DNA of 64,000 nucleotides from Oxalobacteraceae bacterium OTU3CAMAD1 (lineage in GTDB: Bacteria > Pseudomonadota > Gammaproteobacteria > Burkholderiales > Burkholderiaceae_D). Position 1 is the stretch's first letter; each line of letters opens with the position of its first letter. A program made the translations under genes and the position numbers. Below are positions 11,382 to 19,441 of this stretch, piece after piece. The stretch covers positions 5,456,001-5,520,000 of the forward strand of contig CP099650.1 in NCBI GenBank assembly GCA_024123915.1, read 5' to 3'. The notes beneath the pieces are model-generated. The model was not told where the DNA came from and made no database searches. It saw only the letters and a list, made by a program, of their open reading frames with translations.

Positions 11382-11564
11382 CGAGGGGCGAACAAAATCG
11401 CGGCAGGGGGAAAGGTCGCATCGTCGTCGGGGTCATGTTACAAAATTACTTAGTGGAATTATGCACGGAAAATTGCCCTGCAAGTCACACGCCAAGCAAA
11501 AAACCTCGGGGCGGGCTATTATCGCGGCTCAATTTCCACATCGATCTTCAAATAGGACAACGCC

Positions 11565-12074
11565 ATGACCACTTTTTCCATGTATTCCGCCTCGATTCCC
11601 GTGTTCAAGCAGATCCTGAACAGCCTGCTGGCCATCCTGGACAAGGCCGAGGCCCACGCCACCGAGAAAAAGATCGAGCCGGCCGCGCTGCTGCAGTTCC
11701 GCCTGTTCCCCGACATGCTGCCGTTCACGCGCCAGATCCAGATCGCCTGCGACTTCGCCAAGGGCGCGGCCGCGCGCCTGGGCGGCCTGGACGTGCCGTC
11801 GTACGAGGACACCGAAGTGAGCTTCGCCGACCTGAAGGCGCGCATCGTCAAGACTCTGGCGTATATCGATAGCGTGCCGCAGACCTCGATCGAGGGCAGC
11901 GAGGACCGCGCCATCACCACCGGCAGCGGCGAGAAGACCAAGCATTTCACCGGCCAGACGTATTTGTTCCACTACGCGCTGCCGCACTTCTTCTTCCACG
12001 CCACCACCGCCTACGACATCCTGCGCCATAACGGCCTGGACATCGGCAAGAAGAACTTCATCGGCACGTATTGA
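11565..12074 (+). CDS. DUF1993 family protein
   Basis: A 169-residue cytosolic protein with no signal or membrane segment. It matches the DUF1993 family in length and in motifs such as the N-terminal SIPVFKQILNSLLAIL, the central FRLFPDMLPFTRQIQIACDF and the aromatic LFHYALPHFFFHATTAYDILRHNG near the end. The family is thought to adopt a DinB-like four-helix bundle and its function is unknown. It stands alone, with 183 bp of sequence upstream where I see no clear operator, and faces the DUF1289 gene across a palindromic repeat. Confidence 0.88.
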   Translation: MTTFSMYSASIPVFKQILNSLLAILDKAEAHATEKKIEPAALLQFRLFPDMLPFTRQIQIACDFAKGAAARLGGLDVPSYEDTEVSFADLKARIVKTLAYIDSVPQTSIEGSEDRAITTGSGEKTKHFTGQTYLFHYALPHFFFHATTAYDILRHNGLDIGKKNFIGTY

Positions 12075-12095
12075 TCGGTTGGTCGGCCGGCGTTT

Positions 12096-12184
12096 AACCC
12101 GCACGGCCACGCGGGGTCGGACCCCATACGGGGTCCGACCCCTAAGCGGTGGCGCCGGCGTATCGCCAAACGCACGCCGGGTTT
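12096..12184. repeat. Nested palindromic repeat, family 2 copy A
   Basis: Outer arms AACCCG and CGGGTT enclose an inner inverted repeat (GGGGTCGGACCCC, 4-nt gap, GGGGTCCGACCCC at 12113-12142). Similar elements lie at 31645-31710 and 57811-57894. This copy lies between the stops of two convergent genes, where its hairpins could also end transcription from both sides. Confidence 0.75.
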
Positions 12185-12188
12185 GACG

Positions 12189-12389
12189 TTATTTGTTGCG
12201 GCGCGGGTAGCCCTGCGCCAGGATGCGCTGCCAGACGAGTTCCTTCTGCTCGGCGCTCATCGATACCCAGTGCGCCACCTCCACCACGCTGCGCCCGCAG
12301 CCGCGGCAGATCTCGTCGAACGTGGTCGAACACACGGCCACGCACGGCGTGTCCGGCCGCACCGGCGGGTCGCCCTGGCCCTCGCTCAT
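12189..12389 (-). CDS. DUF1289 domain protein
   Basis: A 66-residue protein with the DUF1289 cysteine pattern (CVAVCSTTFDEICRGCGRS), four cysteines that probably bind a metal or an Fe-S cluster, followed by the family's W...M..EQK..W..I motif. Function unknown. Its ATG overlaps the stop of the DUF1415 gene by four bases (ATGA), a sign of translational coupling. Confidence 0.88.
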   Translation of the reverse strand: MSEGQGDPPVRPDTPCVAVCSTTFDEICRGCGRSVVEVAHWVSMSAEQKELVWQRILAQGYPRRNK

Positions 12390-12946
12390 CCCTTCACCTG
12401 CAGCAACTTGTCCCAGGCGTCGTGCCCGAGCGCGCGCAAGGTGGCGATGTTCTTCTCGAAAATGTCCGATGCCTCCGGGAACGCCTCCACGGCGCGCTCG
12501 ACGCTGTCCTCGCGCAGCAGGTGCAAGGTCGGGTACGGCGAACGGTTGGTGTAGTTCTCGATGTCGTTCTTGTGCGTGTCGGCGAACTGGTAGTCGGGGT
12601 GGAAGCTGGCCACCTGTAACTCGCCGTCAAGCTGCAAGTCCTCGAGCGCGGCGTCGGCCACGTCGAGGAACTCGTTGTAGTCCTCGAAGTCGGCCAGCAC
12701 GTTCGGGTGGATCAGCAAGGTCGTATCGACTTTTTCCGGGTCGGCTTCGGCCAGGTATTCCAGCTCTTCCATCAGCTTTTCCAGCAATGCCTCCGGCGTG
12801 TCGGCGTCCGACACCACGTAACGGATCTGCCCCTTGACGTGGACAGCCTTGGCGAACGGACACAGGTTCAGGCCGATGACGGCCTTTTCCAGCCAGTCGA
12901 CGGTTTTTGCGACGACGACGTCGTGATCGGTGGCGCTAGTACTCAT
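12386..12946 (-). CDS. DUF1415 family protein
   Basis: A 186-residue cytosolic protein. The start at 12946 (MSTSATDHDVVV) was chosen because a clear AAGGAA ribosome site precedes it and the upstream 59 codons do not look like protein. Family hallmarks are WLEKAVIGLNLCPFAKAVH at the start, TLLIHPNVLADFEDYNEF in the middle and the HPDYQFA...NRSPYPTLHLLRE block. Function is unknown. It is coupled to the downstream DUF1289 gene and divergent from the lytic transglycosylase gene. Confidence 0.9.
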   Translation of the reverse strand: MSTSATDHDVVVAKTVDWLEKAVIGLNLCPFAKAVHVKGQIRYVVSDADTPEALLEKLMEELEYLAEADPEKVDTTLLIHPNVLADFEDYNEFLDVADAALEDLQLDGELQVASFHPDYQFADTHKNDIENYTNRSPYPTLHLLREDSVERAVEAFPEASDIFEKNIATLRALGHDAWDKLLQVKG

Positions 12947-13090
12947 GATGCGATTCCTTGAAGACGCTCTTAAAGGCGGAATTGTACGCATTCTTTGCGC
13001 CATCTCATACTCCGCGCATTTTGCTGCGATCTTCGGCTTATCTGTCGGGAATTGTTGCATAAAATAAAGGTCACATGCCTGACATAATCC

Positions 13091-13119
13091 TTGACTCATC
13101 CAGACTACCTTCGTACACT
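13091..13119 (+). promoter_or_regulatory. Sigma-70 promoter of the lytic transglycosylase gene
   Basis: TTGACT at 13091-13096 and TACACT at 13114-13119 are separated by exactly 17 bp, close to consensus. Transcription would begin near 13126. This rules out the upstream ATG at 13075 as the translation start of the following gene. Confidence 0.75.
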
Positions 13120-13173
13120 CCACGTTTATTCATGGTCGGTTCGATGTTTCACAGTCGACAACAATGGAAAACT

Positions 13174-14598
13174 ATGCACCCTCGAATTCCTAAACGCGCC
13201 GCGCTGGTGACCACGCTGGCAGCTACCTTCGCGCTGCTGGCACCGACCGCCAGCCACGCCTACGACGAGGCGGCCAGTCTGGCCTTGTCCATGCCCCTGC
13301 CGCCCGCGCCCGCACCGGTGACGCTCACCGCCCTGCCGAAGTCCCCCGCCCTCGACCTGTCCTCCCTGAAAATCAACAAGCCGGCCAAAATGGCCGACGA
13401 CGACGCTTTCCGCGAGAAGGACGTGTGGGGCCGCATTCGCAGCGGCTACGCGATTCCTGATATCAACAACGACCTGGTGGCCAAGCACACCAAGTGGTAC
13501 ACGGCCCGTCCCGACCACATGGCCATCACCACCGGGCGCGCCTCGCGCTACCTGTTCCACGTCGTCACCGAGCTGGAAAAGCGCGGCATGCCCACCGAGC
13601 TGGCGCTGCTGCCGTTCATCGAGTCGGCCTTCAACCCGGAGGCGCTGTCGCACGCCAACGCCGCCGGCATGTGGCAGTTCGTGCCCGGCACCGGCCGCGA
13701 CTTCAACCTCAAGCAGGACGCCTTCAAGGACGACCGCCGCGGCATCCTGGCCTCGACCGACGCCGCCCTGACCTACCTGCAGCGCCTGTATGACATGTTC
13801 GGCGACTGGCAGCTGGCCCTGGCCGCCTACAACTGGGGCGAAGGCTCGGTGCAGCGCGCCATCGCCAAGAACCAGGCCGCCGGCAAGCCGACCGACTTCC
13901 AGAGCCTGTCGGCGCTGATGCCGACCGAGACGCGCGAATACGTGCCGAAATTGCAAGCCGTCAAAAACATCATCGGCAACCCGACCCAGTTCGGCGTGAC
14001 CTTGCCGCCGGTCGACAACACGCCCTATTTCACCGCCGTCGACAAGACCAGCGACATCGATTTGACCATCGCCGCCCAGTTGGCGGAGTTGTCGGTGGCC
14101 GAGTTCAAGGCGCTCAACCCCCAGTTCAAGCGCCCCGTCATCACCGGCGACGAGCAGACCAAGATCCTGTTGCCCAAGGAAAACGCCGCCAAGTTCCAGC
14201 TGAACCTGGCGCAATGGGGCAAGGATTTGTCGACCTGGACCACGCACAAGATCACCAGCGCGCGCGAGAGCATCGGCGCGCTGGCGTCGCGCTTCCACAC
14301 CACGCCGGAAGTGATCCGCCAGGCCAACAACATCCCGCAGCGCTCCATGCTCAAGGCCGGCTCGACCATCCTGGTGCCCAAGGTATCGACCTCGGCCTAC
14401 CTGGACATCGCGCCCGAGGTGGCCGACAACGCCACGATGGCGTTCGAGGCCGAGCGCGCCGTCGGCAAGGTCGCCAAGTCGGGCTACAAGCGCGCCGGCG
14501 CCACCAAGGCCACCAAGGGCGGTCCTGTCTCGCTGGTCAAGGCGCGCGTACCGCGCGACGCGGCCAAGGGCAAATCGGCCCGTAAAACCAGCAATTGA
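13174..14598 (+). CDS. mltD: Membrane-bound lytic murein transglycosylase, MltD type
   Basis: A 474-residue envelope enzyme that cleaves peptidoglycan glycan strands to 1,6-anhydro ends. With the chosen start it opens MHPRIPKRAALVTTL and has a Sec signal ending at SHA (about residue 29). The SLT goose-type domain follows with catalytic Glu150 in LLPFIESAFNPEA, then GMWQFVPGTG and AYNWGEG, the family's signature blocks. A LysM peptidoglycan-binding repeat (about 360-410) lies near the C-terminus, and the last 40 residues are Lys/Ala/Arg-rich. Starts at 13132 or 13144 are also possible given the promoter at 13091-13119. It lacks a lipobox cysteine, so it may be soluble in the periplasm. Confidence 0.92.
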   Translation: MHPRIPKRAALVTTLAATFALLAPTASHAYDEAASLALSMPLPPAPAPVTLTALPKSPALDLSSLKINKPAKMADDDAFREKDVWGRIRSGYAIPDINNDLVAKHTKWYTARPDHMAITTGRASRYLFHVVTELEKRGMPTELALLPFIESAFNPEALSHANAAGMWQFVPGTGRDFNLKQDAFKDDRRGILASTDAALTYLQRLYDMFGDWQLALAAYNWGEGSVQRAIAKNQAAGKPTDFQSLSALMPTETREYVPKLQAVKNIIGNPTQFGVTLPPVDNTPYFTAVDKTSDIDLTIAAQLAELSVAEFKALNPQFKRPVITGDEQTKILLPKENAAKFQLNLAQWGKDLSTWTTHKITSARESIGALASRFHTTPEVIRQANNIPQRSMLKAGSTILVPKVSTSAYLDIAPEVADNATMAFEAERAVGKVAKSGYKRAGATKATKGGPVSLVKARVPRDAAKGKSARKTSN

Positions 14599-14713
14599 GG
14601 ACGTGAACCCGGCCCGCCTTCGACTCGATGCCAGCTTCGCCGCTTGGGGGTCGTACCCCGGGGGGTCGACGGGGGCGCCGAGCCCCCGACTGGCTCTGCG
14701 GGTGCCGTAAAGG

Positions 14714-14742
14714 TTGCAGTCGAAGCTGACACGTCCTACAAT
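14714..14742 (+). promoter_or_regulatory. Sigma-70 promoter of fabI
   Basis: TTGCAG at 14714-14719 and TACAAT at 14737-14742 with a 17-bp spacer, about 110 bp upstream of the fabI start. The intergenic stretch before it (14599-14713) holds GC-rich inverted repeats (around 14645-14690, GGGGTCGTACCCC-like and GGGGGCGC/GAGCCCCC) that may end mltD transcription. Confidence 0.7.
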
Positions 14743-14854
14743 CTCGCACTTGCGTGGCAGGCGAACGGCCTCACACCCTAAAAACAACCCCCACTGACGT
14801 CGTCCCGCCCGCTGTCCGAGCCGGCGCCGGCGCGCAGTCGCAATCGGAGTCATC

Positions 14855-15646
14855 ATGGCGTTCTTGCAAGGCAAAAAAATCCTCATCACCGGTTTGCTGT
14901 CGAACCGTTCCATCGCCTACGGCATCGCCAAGGCTTGCCACCGCGAAGGCGCTGAACTGGCGTTCACCTACGTCGGCGAACGTTTTAAAGACCGCATCAC
15001 CGAGTTCGCCGCCGAATTCGACAGCACCCTGGTGTTCGACTGCGACGTCTCGAGCGACGAGCAGATCGCCGCCGTGTTCGCCGACCTGGGCAAGAGCTGG
15101 TCGCAGCTCGACGGCCTGGTGCACGCGATCGGCTTCGCCCCGCGCGAAGCGATCGCCGGCGATTTCCTCGACGGCCTGACGCGCGAGAACTTCCGCATCG
15201 CCCACGACATCTCGGCCTACAGCTTCCCGGCCATGGCCAAGGCGGCGCTGCCGCTGTTGAAGGAAGGCTCGTCCTTGCTGACCTTGTCGTACCTGGGCGC
15301 CGTGCGCGCCATTCCTTACTACAACACCATGGGCCTGGCCAAAGCTTCGCTGGAAGCGTCGGTGCGCTACCTGGCCGAGAACCTGGGCAAGCTGGGCATC
15401 CGCGCCAACGGCATCTCGGCCGGCCCGATCAAGACCTTGGCCGCGTCCGGCATCAAGGACTTCGGCAAGCTGCTCGGCTTCGCGTCGTCGCACGCGCCGC
15501 TGCGCCGCAACGTCACCATCGAGGAAGTGGGCAACACGGCCGCCTTCATGCTGTCGGACCTGGCCTCGGGCATCACCGGCGAGATCACCTACGTCGACGG
15601 CGGCTTCTCGCACGTGATGGGCCTGAACGCGGAAGACTACCTGTAA
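14855..15646 (+). CDS. fabI: Enoyl-[acyl-carrier-protein] reductase (NADH)
   Basis: A 263-residue enzyme of fatty-acid synthesis that reduces enoyl-ACP to acyl-ACP in each elongation cycle. It has the divergent SDR nucleotide motif of FabI ([15 protein letters not shown]), and the active-site residues align exactly with the E. coli numbering: Tyr146, Tyr156 and Lys163 ([19 protein letters not shown]). The product ends with the usual FabI tail ([16 protein letters not shown]). It has its own promoter upstream and a strong terminator after it, so it looks monocistronic. FabI is the triclosan/isoniazid-class target, and nothing in the sequence suggests an altered active site. Confidence 0.97.
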   Translation: MAFLQGKKILITGLLSNRSIAYGIAKACHREGAELAFTYVGERFKDRITEFAAEFDSTLVFDCDVSSDEQIAAVFADLGKSWSQLDGLVHAIGFAPREAIAGDFLDGLTRENFRIAHDISAYSFPAMAKAALPLLKEGSSLLTLSYLGAVRAIPYYNTMGLAKASLEASVRYLAENLGKLGIRANGISAGPIKTLAASGIKDFGKLLGFASSHAPLRRNVTIEEVGNTAAFMLSDLASGITGEITYVDGGFSHVMGLNAEDYL

Positions 15647-15670
15647 GCGCTCCCCGGCAGTCCCGCAGCC

Positions 15671-15694
15671 AAACGCCCCGCACGCGGGGCGTTT
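15671..15694 (+). terminator. Rho-independent terminator after fabI
   Basis: A perfect 10-bp stem (AAACGCCCCG / CGGGGCGTTT) around a CACG loop, followed by a short T run, 25 bp after the fabI stop. Confidence 0.85.
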
Positions 15695-15902
15695 TCACGT
15701 CCGCCCCAAAAATCCGGGGTCAAGTCCCGGCATTGACGTTTACGACAATATTTAGATGTCATTGCGCAACAATTGATGCAATCGGGATGCAAGCCGCTAT
15801 GGTTCGCGGCCGATTGTTGCTATTGTCTTTCCCACCAGAACAGATCATCCACCTTCATAGAACAGGCGCGGCCACGAGCCGCCCGGGATCACGGGGACCA
15901 CC

Positions 15903-17534
15903 ATGCTCGACCAGGTAAACGTCAGGACGCGTTTTCTTATCCTCATCGGCTGCTTCGTGGCCGGCTTCGCCCTCTACGGCGCGTGGTCGTTCAAGGCCCT
16001 CAACGAAATCCAGGTCAACGGCCCGATCTACCAGCGCATCGTGCAGAGCAAGGATTTGATCGCCGATATCCTGCCGCCGCCCGAATACATCATCGAGTCC
16101 TACCTGGTGTGCCTGCAGATGGCCAACCTCGGCCAGGCGGATGGCGGCGCCGCCGCCGATGCGCGCGAGGCGCTGGCCAAGCGCCTGCGCGCCCTCAAGG
16201 CCGACTACGACACCCGCCACGCCTACTGGCGCGGCCAGGACCTGCCCGGGCAGATGGGGCCGCTGATGCTGGAGCAGGCCCACGCGCCCGCGCTGGCCTT
16301 CTACGCCACCGCCTTCGACACGTTCGTCCCGGCGCTGTCCGGGGGCGACCGGGACGGCGCGGCGGCCGCGCTCAAGCGCCTGGGCGCCCTGTACGAGACG
16401 CACCGCAAGGTCATCGACCAGGTGGTCCAGCTGGCCACCGCCCAATCGGCGCTCGACGAGGCGGCCGCGCGCGAACGCATTGCCGCCGCGCAGTGGCAGT
16501 GCGCGCTGATCCTGGCCGCCGCGCTGGCCGCCAGCGTGGCGGCGGCCAACCTGATCATGCGCGGGCTGCGCCGCCAGCTCGGCGGCGAGCCGGCGCTGGC
16601 GGCCGGCATCGCCCGCCGCATCGCCGCCGGCGACCTGGCCGTCGACGTCCAGCTGGCCGCCGGCGACCGCGCCAGCCTGCTGCACGCGATGCGCGACATG
16701 CGCGACCAGCTCGGCAGCATCGTCACCCAGGTGCGCACCGGCACCGACGCGGTGGCCTCGGCGTCGGGGCAAATCGCCGCCGGCAACGAGGACCTGTCGT
16801 CGCGCACGGCGCAGCAGACCAGCTCGCTCGAGGCAACCGCCGAGGCCATCGGCGCGCTCAACGGCGCCGTGCAGCGCAACGCCGACAACGCCCGGCGCGC
16901 CAACGCGCTGGCGCTGTCGGCCTCCGACGTGGCGGCCCAGGGCGGCGCCGTCGTCACCCAGGTGGTCGATACGATGGGCGCGATCAACCGCGCCTCGCGG
17001 CGCATCGCCGACATCATCGGCGTGATCGACGGCATCGCCTTCCAGACCAACATCCTGGCCCTGAACGCGGCGGTGGAGGCGGCGCGCGCCGGCGAACAGG
17101 GGCGCGGCTTCGCCGTCGTCGCCGGCGAGGTGCGCAACCTGGCCCAGCGCAGCGCGGCGGCCGCGCGCGAAATCAAGGGGCTGATCGAGGAATCGGTCGA
17201 GCAGGTCGACACCGGCGCCGCGCTGGTGGACCGGGCCGGCGCGACGATGACCGAGATCGTCGCCAGCGTGGCGCGGGTGACCGAAATCATGGGCCAGATC
17301 GACGCGGCCAGCCTCGAGCAGACCGACGGCATCGCCCGCATCGGCGCGGCCGTCGGCGGCATGGACCAGGCCACCCAGCAGAACGCCGCGCTGGTCGAAC
17401 AGGCGGGCGCGGCCGCCGCCCTGCTGCACGAGCAGGCCAGCCACCTGGCGCGCGTGGTCGGCGTGTTTTCGCTGGCGCCGTCGCTGGCGCACGGCAGGGG
17501 TTTTGCTGCGGCGCACACTAAAACCGCCAATTAA
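15903..17534 (+). CDS. Methyl-accepting chemotaxis protein
   Basis: A 543-residue transmembrane chemoreceptor. A first helix (about residues 10-30) is followed by a periplasmic ligand-binding segment containing the proline-rich [14 protein letters not shown] motif found in many betaproteobacterial receptors, a second helix (about 199-216) and a HAMP linker. The cytoplasmic signalling hairpin is complete, with the highly conserved tip [19 protein letters not shown] and the GRGFAVVA block that contacts CheA/CheW. Methylation segments flank the tip. There is no CheR-binding pentapeptide at the end. The ligand is unknown. The stop is 26 bp upstream of the likely -10 box of the helicase gene. Confidence 0.95.
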   Translation: MLDQVNVRTRFLILIGCFVAGFALYGAWSFKALNEIQVNGPIYQRIVQSKDLIADILPPPEYIIESYLVCLQMANLGQADGGAAADAREALAKRLRALKADYDTRHAYWRGQDLPGQMGPLMLEQAHAPALAFYATAFDTFVPALSGGDRDGAAAALKRLGALYETHRKVIDQVVQLATAQSALDEAAARERIAAAQWQCALILAAALAASVAAANLIMRGLRRQLGGEPALAAGIARRIAAGDLAVDVQLAAGDRASLLHAMRDMRDQLGSIVTQVRTGTDAVASASGQIAAGNEDLSSRTAQQTSSLEATAEAIGALNGAVQRNADNARRANALALSASDVAAQGGAVVTQVVDTMGAINRASRRIADIIGVIDGIAFQTNILALNAAVEAARAGEQGRGFAVVAGEVRNLAQRSAAAAREIKGLIEESVEQVDTGAALVDRAGATMTEIVASVARVTEIMGQIDAASLEQTDGIARIGAAVGGMDQATQQNAALVEQAGAAAALLHEQASHLARVVGVFSLAPSLAHGRGFAAAHTKTAN

Positions 17535-17559
17535 CTGTACAGGCAGGCCCAAACTACTG

Positions 17560-17835
17560 TATAGTGTCGCCTGTGCGCTGCAGTGAGCGCGCCGCGACAA
17601 CCAGCGGCGCCGATTGATCAGCCAGGTATTACTAGCAGCTACGCAAGCCTTAGCGCATCATCCTGATGTCGCTTATGAAGCCCTCCCGCCTTTGGTGTCG
17701 CACCTGACACCGTCCCGGCGCAAAGCTTTTGTGCCGAAATTTCTTTCGATTTTGATTGAGTCATTTCGTTTTGGTAGGCGTTGCTATTTCGCGTTCGGCG
17801 TTTGCACGGGCGCAGGTTTTTTACGAAAGAACAGC
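17560..17835 (+). promoter_or_regulatory. Promoter -10 and long T-rich 5' leader of the helicase gene
   Basis: TATAGT at 17560-17565 is a good -10 box, without a convincing -35. If used, it gives a leader of about 265 nt before the helicase ATG. The last 100 nt are unusually T-rich for this genome (TTTCTTTCGATTTTGATTGAG and on) and no conserved protein is encoded. Long U-rich leaders are common on DEAD-box helicase and cold-shock mRNAs, where they serve autoregulation; that role here is inference. Confidence 0.45.
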
Positions 17836-19236
17836 ATGACATTTGAAGCACTAGGTCTCAACACGTCCATCATCAAAGCCCTGACCGACGCCGGCTACAC
17901 CGCGCCGACCCCGGTTCAGCAGCAGGCCATCCCTGCCGCCATCGCAGGCAAGGACTTGTTGGTTTCCTCGCAAACCGGTTCCGGCAAGACCGCCGCATTT
18001 ATGCTGCCGTCGCTGCACCGTTTGTCCGAGATCGACCCGGCCGCCGCCGGCAAGACGCCGAACCAGGAAATGCAGGCCGCCCGCGCCCGTGGCGAGCGCC
18101 CGCGTTTCAAAGCCGCACAGCCAAAAATGCTGGTGTTGACCCCGACCCGCGAACTGGCCCTGCAAGTGACCTCCAATACCGACAAATACAGTGTCAACCT
18201 GCGCCGTTTGAAGGCCGTGTCGATCCTGGGCGGTATGCCTTACCCGAAACAGATGCAACTGCTGGCCAAGAATCCTGAGATCCTGGTCGCCACCCCGGGT
18301 CGTTTGATCGACCACATGGAATCGGGCAAGATCGACTTCTCGCAACTGGAAATCCTGGTGCTGGACGAAGCCGACCGTATGCTGGACATGGGTTTCATCG
18401 ACGACATCGAAAAAATCGTCGACGCCACCCCGTCGACCCGTCAAACCATGCTGTTCTCGGCCACGCTCGACGGCGTCGTCGGCAACATGGCGCGCCGCAT
18501 CACCAAGGATCCGCAAGTGATCCAGGTGCTGAGCGCCGCCAACAAGCATGAGAACATCACCCAGCGCGTGCACTTCGTCGACGACCTGTCGCACAAGAAC
18601 CGCCTGCTGGACCACCTGCTGCGCGACGACTCGCTCGACCAGGCCGTGGTGTTCACCGCCACCAAGCGTGACGCCGACACCATCGCCGACCGCCTGAACA
18701 TCGCCGGTTTCTCGGCCGCCGCGCTGCATGGCGACATGCACCAGGGCGCCCGCAACCGCACCTTGGACAGCCTGCGCCGCGGCCAGGTCAAGATCCTGAT
18801 CGCCACCGACGTCGCCGCCCGCGGCATCGACGTGCCGACGATCACGCACGTGTTCAACTACGACCTGCCGAAGTTCCCTGAGGACTACGTCCACCGCATC
18901 GGCCGCACCGGCCGCGCCGGCCGCAACGGTCTGGCGATCTCGCTGGTGAACCACGCCGAAGGCATGAACGTCAAGCGCATCGAGCGTTTCACGAAACAGC
19001 TGATCCCGGTCAACGTCATCGAAGGCTACGAGCCGAAGAAGACCGCCTCGGCGGCCCGTTCGACCTCGCGTCCAGGCGGCTGGAAGCCGGGCGACAACCG
19101 CACCGGCGCCAAGCCGGGCCAGCGCACGTTCAGCAAGCCTAGCGCTCCGCGCAAGGAAGGCAGCACCGGCGGCGGCTACAAGGGTAGCAATCCGCGCAGC
19201 ACCGACGGCGCCCGCCGCAGCTACGGCGACCGTTAA
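17836..19236 (+). CDS. rhlE: DEAD-box ATP-dependent RNA helicase, RhlE type
   Basis: A 466-residue RNA helicase. The start at 17836 gives the standard opening (MTFEALGLNTSIIKAL) with the Q motif (PTPVQQQAIP). All core motifs are present: AQTGSGKT-type Walker A (residues 46-52, here SQTGSGKT), PTRELA, DEAD near residue 177, SAT, ARGID and HRIGRTGR. The C-terminal 75 residues are low-complexity, rich in Arg, Gly, Ser and Lys, as in RhlE proteins, and probably help bind RNA. It likely remodels ribosomal or structured mRNA, especially in the cold. A strong terminator follows the gene. Confidence 0.93.
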   Translation: MTFEALGLNTSIIKALTDAGYTAPTPVQQQAIPAAIAGKDLLVSSQTGSGKTAAFMLPSLHRLSEIDPAAAGKTPNQEMQAARARGERPRFKAAQPKMLVLTPTRELALQVTSNTDKYSVNLRRLKAVSILGGMPYPKQMQLLAKNPEILVATPGRLIDHMESGKIDFSQLEILVLDEADRMLDMGFIDDIEKIVDATPSTRQTMLFSATLDGVVGNMARRITKDPQVIQVLSAANKHENITQRVHFVDDLSHKNRLLDHLLRDDSLDQAVVFTATKRDADTIADRLNIAGFSAAALHGDMHQGARNRTLDSLRRGQVKILIATDVAARGIDVPTITHVFNYDLPKFPEDYVHRIGRTGRAGRNGLAISLVNHAEGMNVKRIERFTKQLIPVNVIEGYEPKKTASAARSTSRPGGWKPGDNRTGAKPGQRTFSKPSAPRKEGSTGGGYKGSNPRSTDGARRSYGDR

Positions 19237-19268
19237 TCGTCACCGTTAGCTTCGCGTAAGCGACAAAT

Positions 19269-19304
19269 AAAAGCGGCCACCAGAGCGATCTGGTGGCCGC
19301 TTTT
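19269..19304 (+). terminator. Rho-independent terminator after the helicase gene
   Basis: A perfect 15-bp stem (AAAAGCGGCCACCAG and its complement) with a 6-nt loop and flanking A/T runs, so it can work in both directions. Confidence 0.9.
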
Positions 19305-19441
19305 GCGTTGGGGCGCCTCACGGCTGGCGCGGCCCATGGCTTTTCAGCTAACATGGCTGTTTGCATCGGCGCGCTTGCCGCCGGTGCCGCCAAACCAAGG
19401 ATTCATTTTTGCTAGTTCGCCAGCTTATCAGCACAATCCGC

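Noticed and set aside
13075..13173. Upstream start for mltD at 13075
   Set aside because: It lies upstream of the predicted transcription start (about 13126), and the extra residues precede the signal peptide.
13126..14913. 595-codon open frame opposite mltD
   Set aside because: No domain, repetitive composition. The plus strand encodes a full lytic transglycosylase with its own promoter.
17614..17835. N-terminal extension of the helicase by 74 residues
   Set aside because: The extension is not protein-like, and DEAD-box RhlE proteins begin at the MTFEALGL motif.
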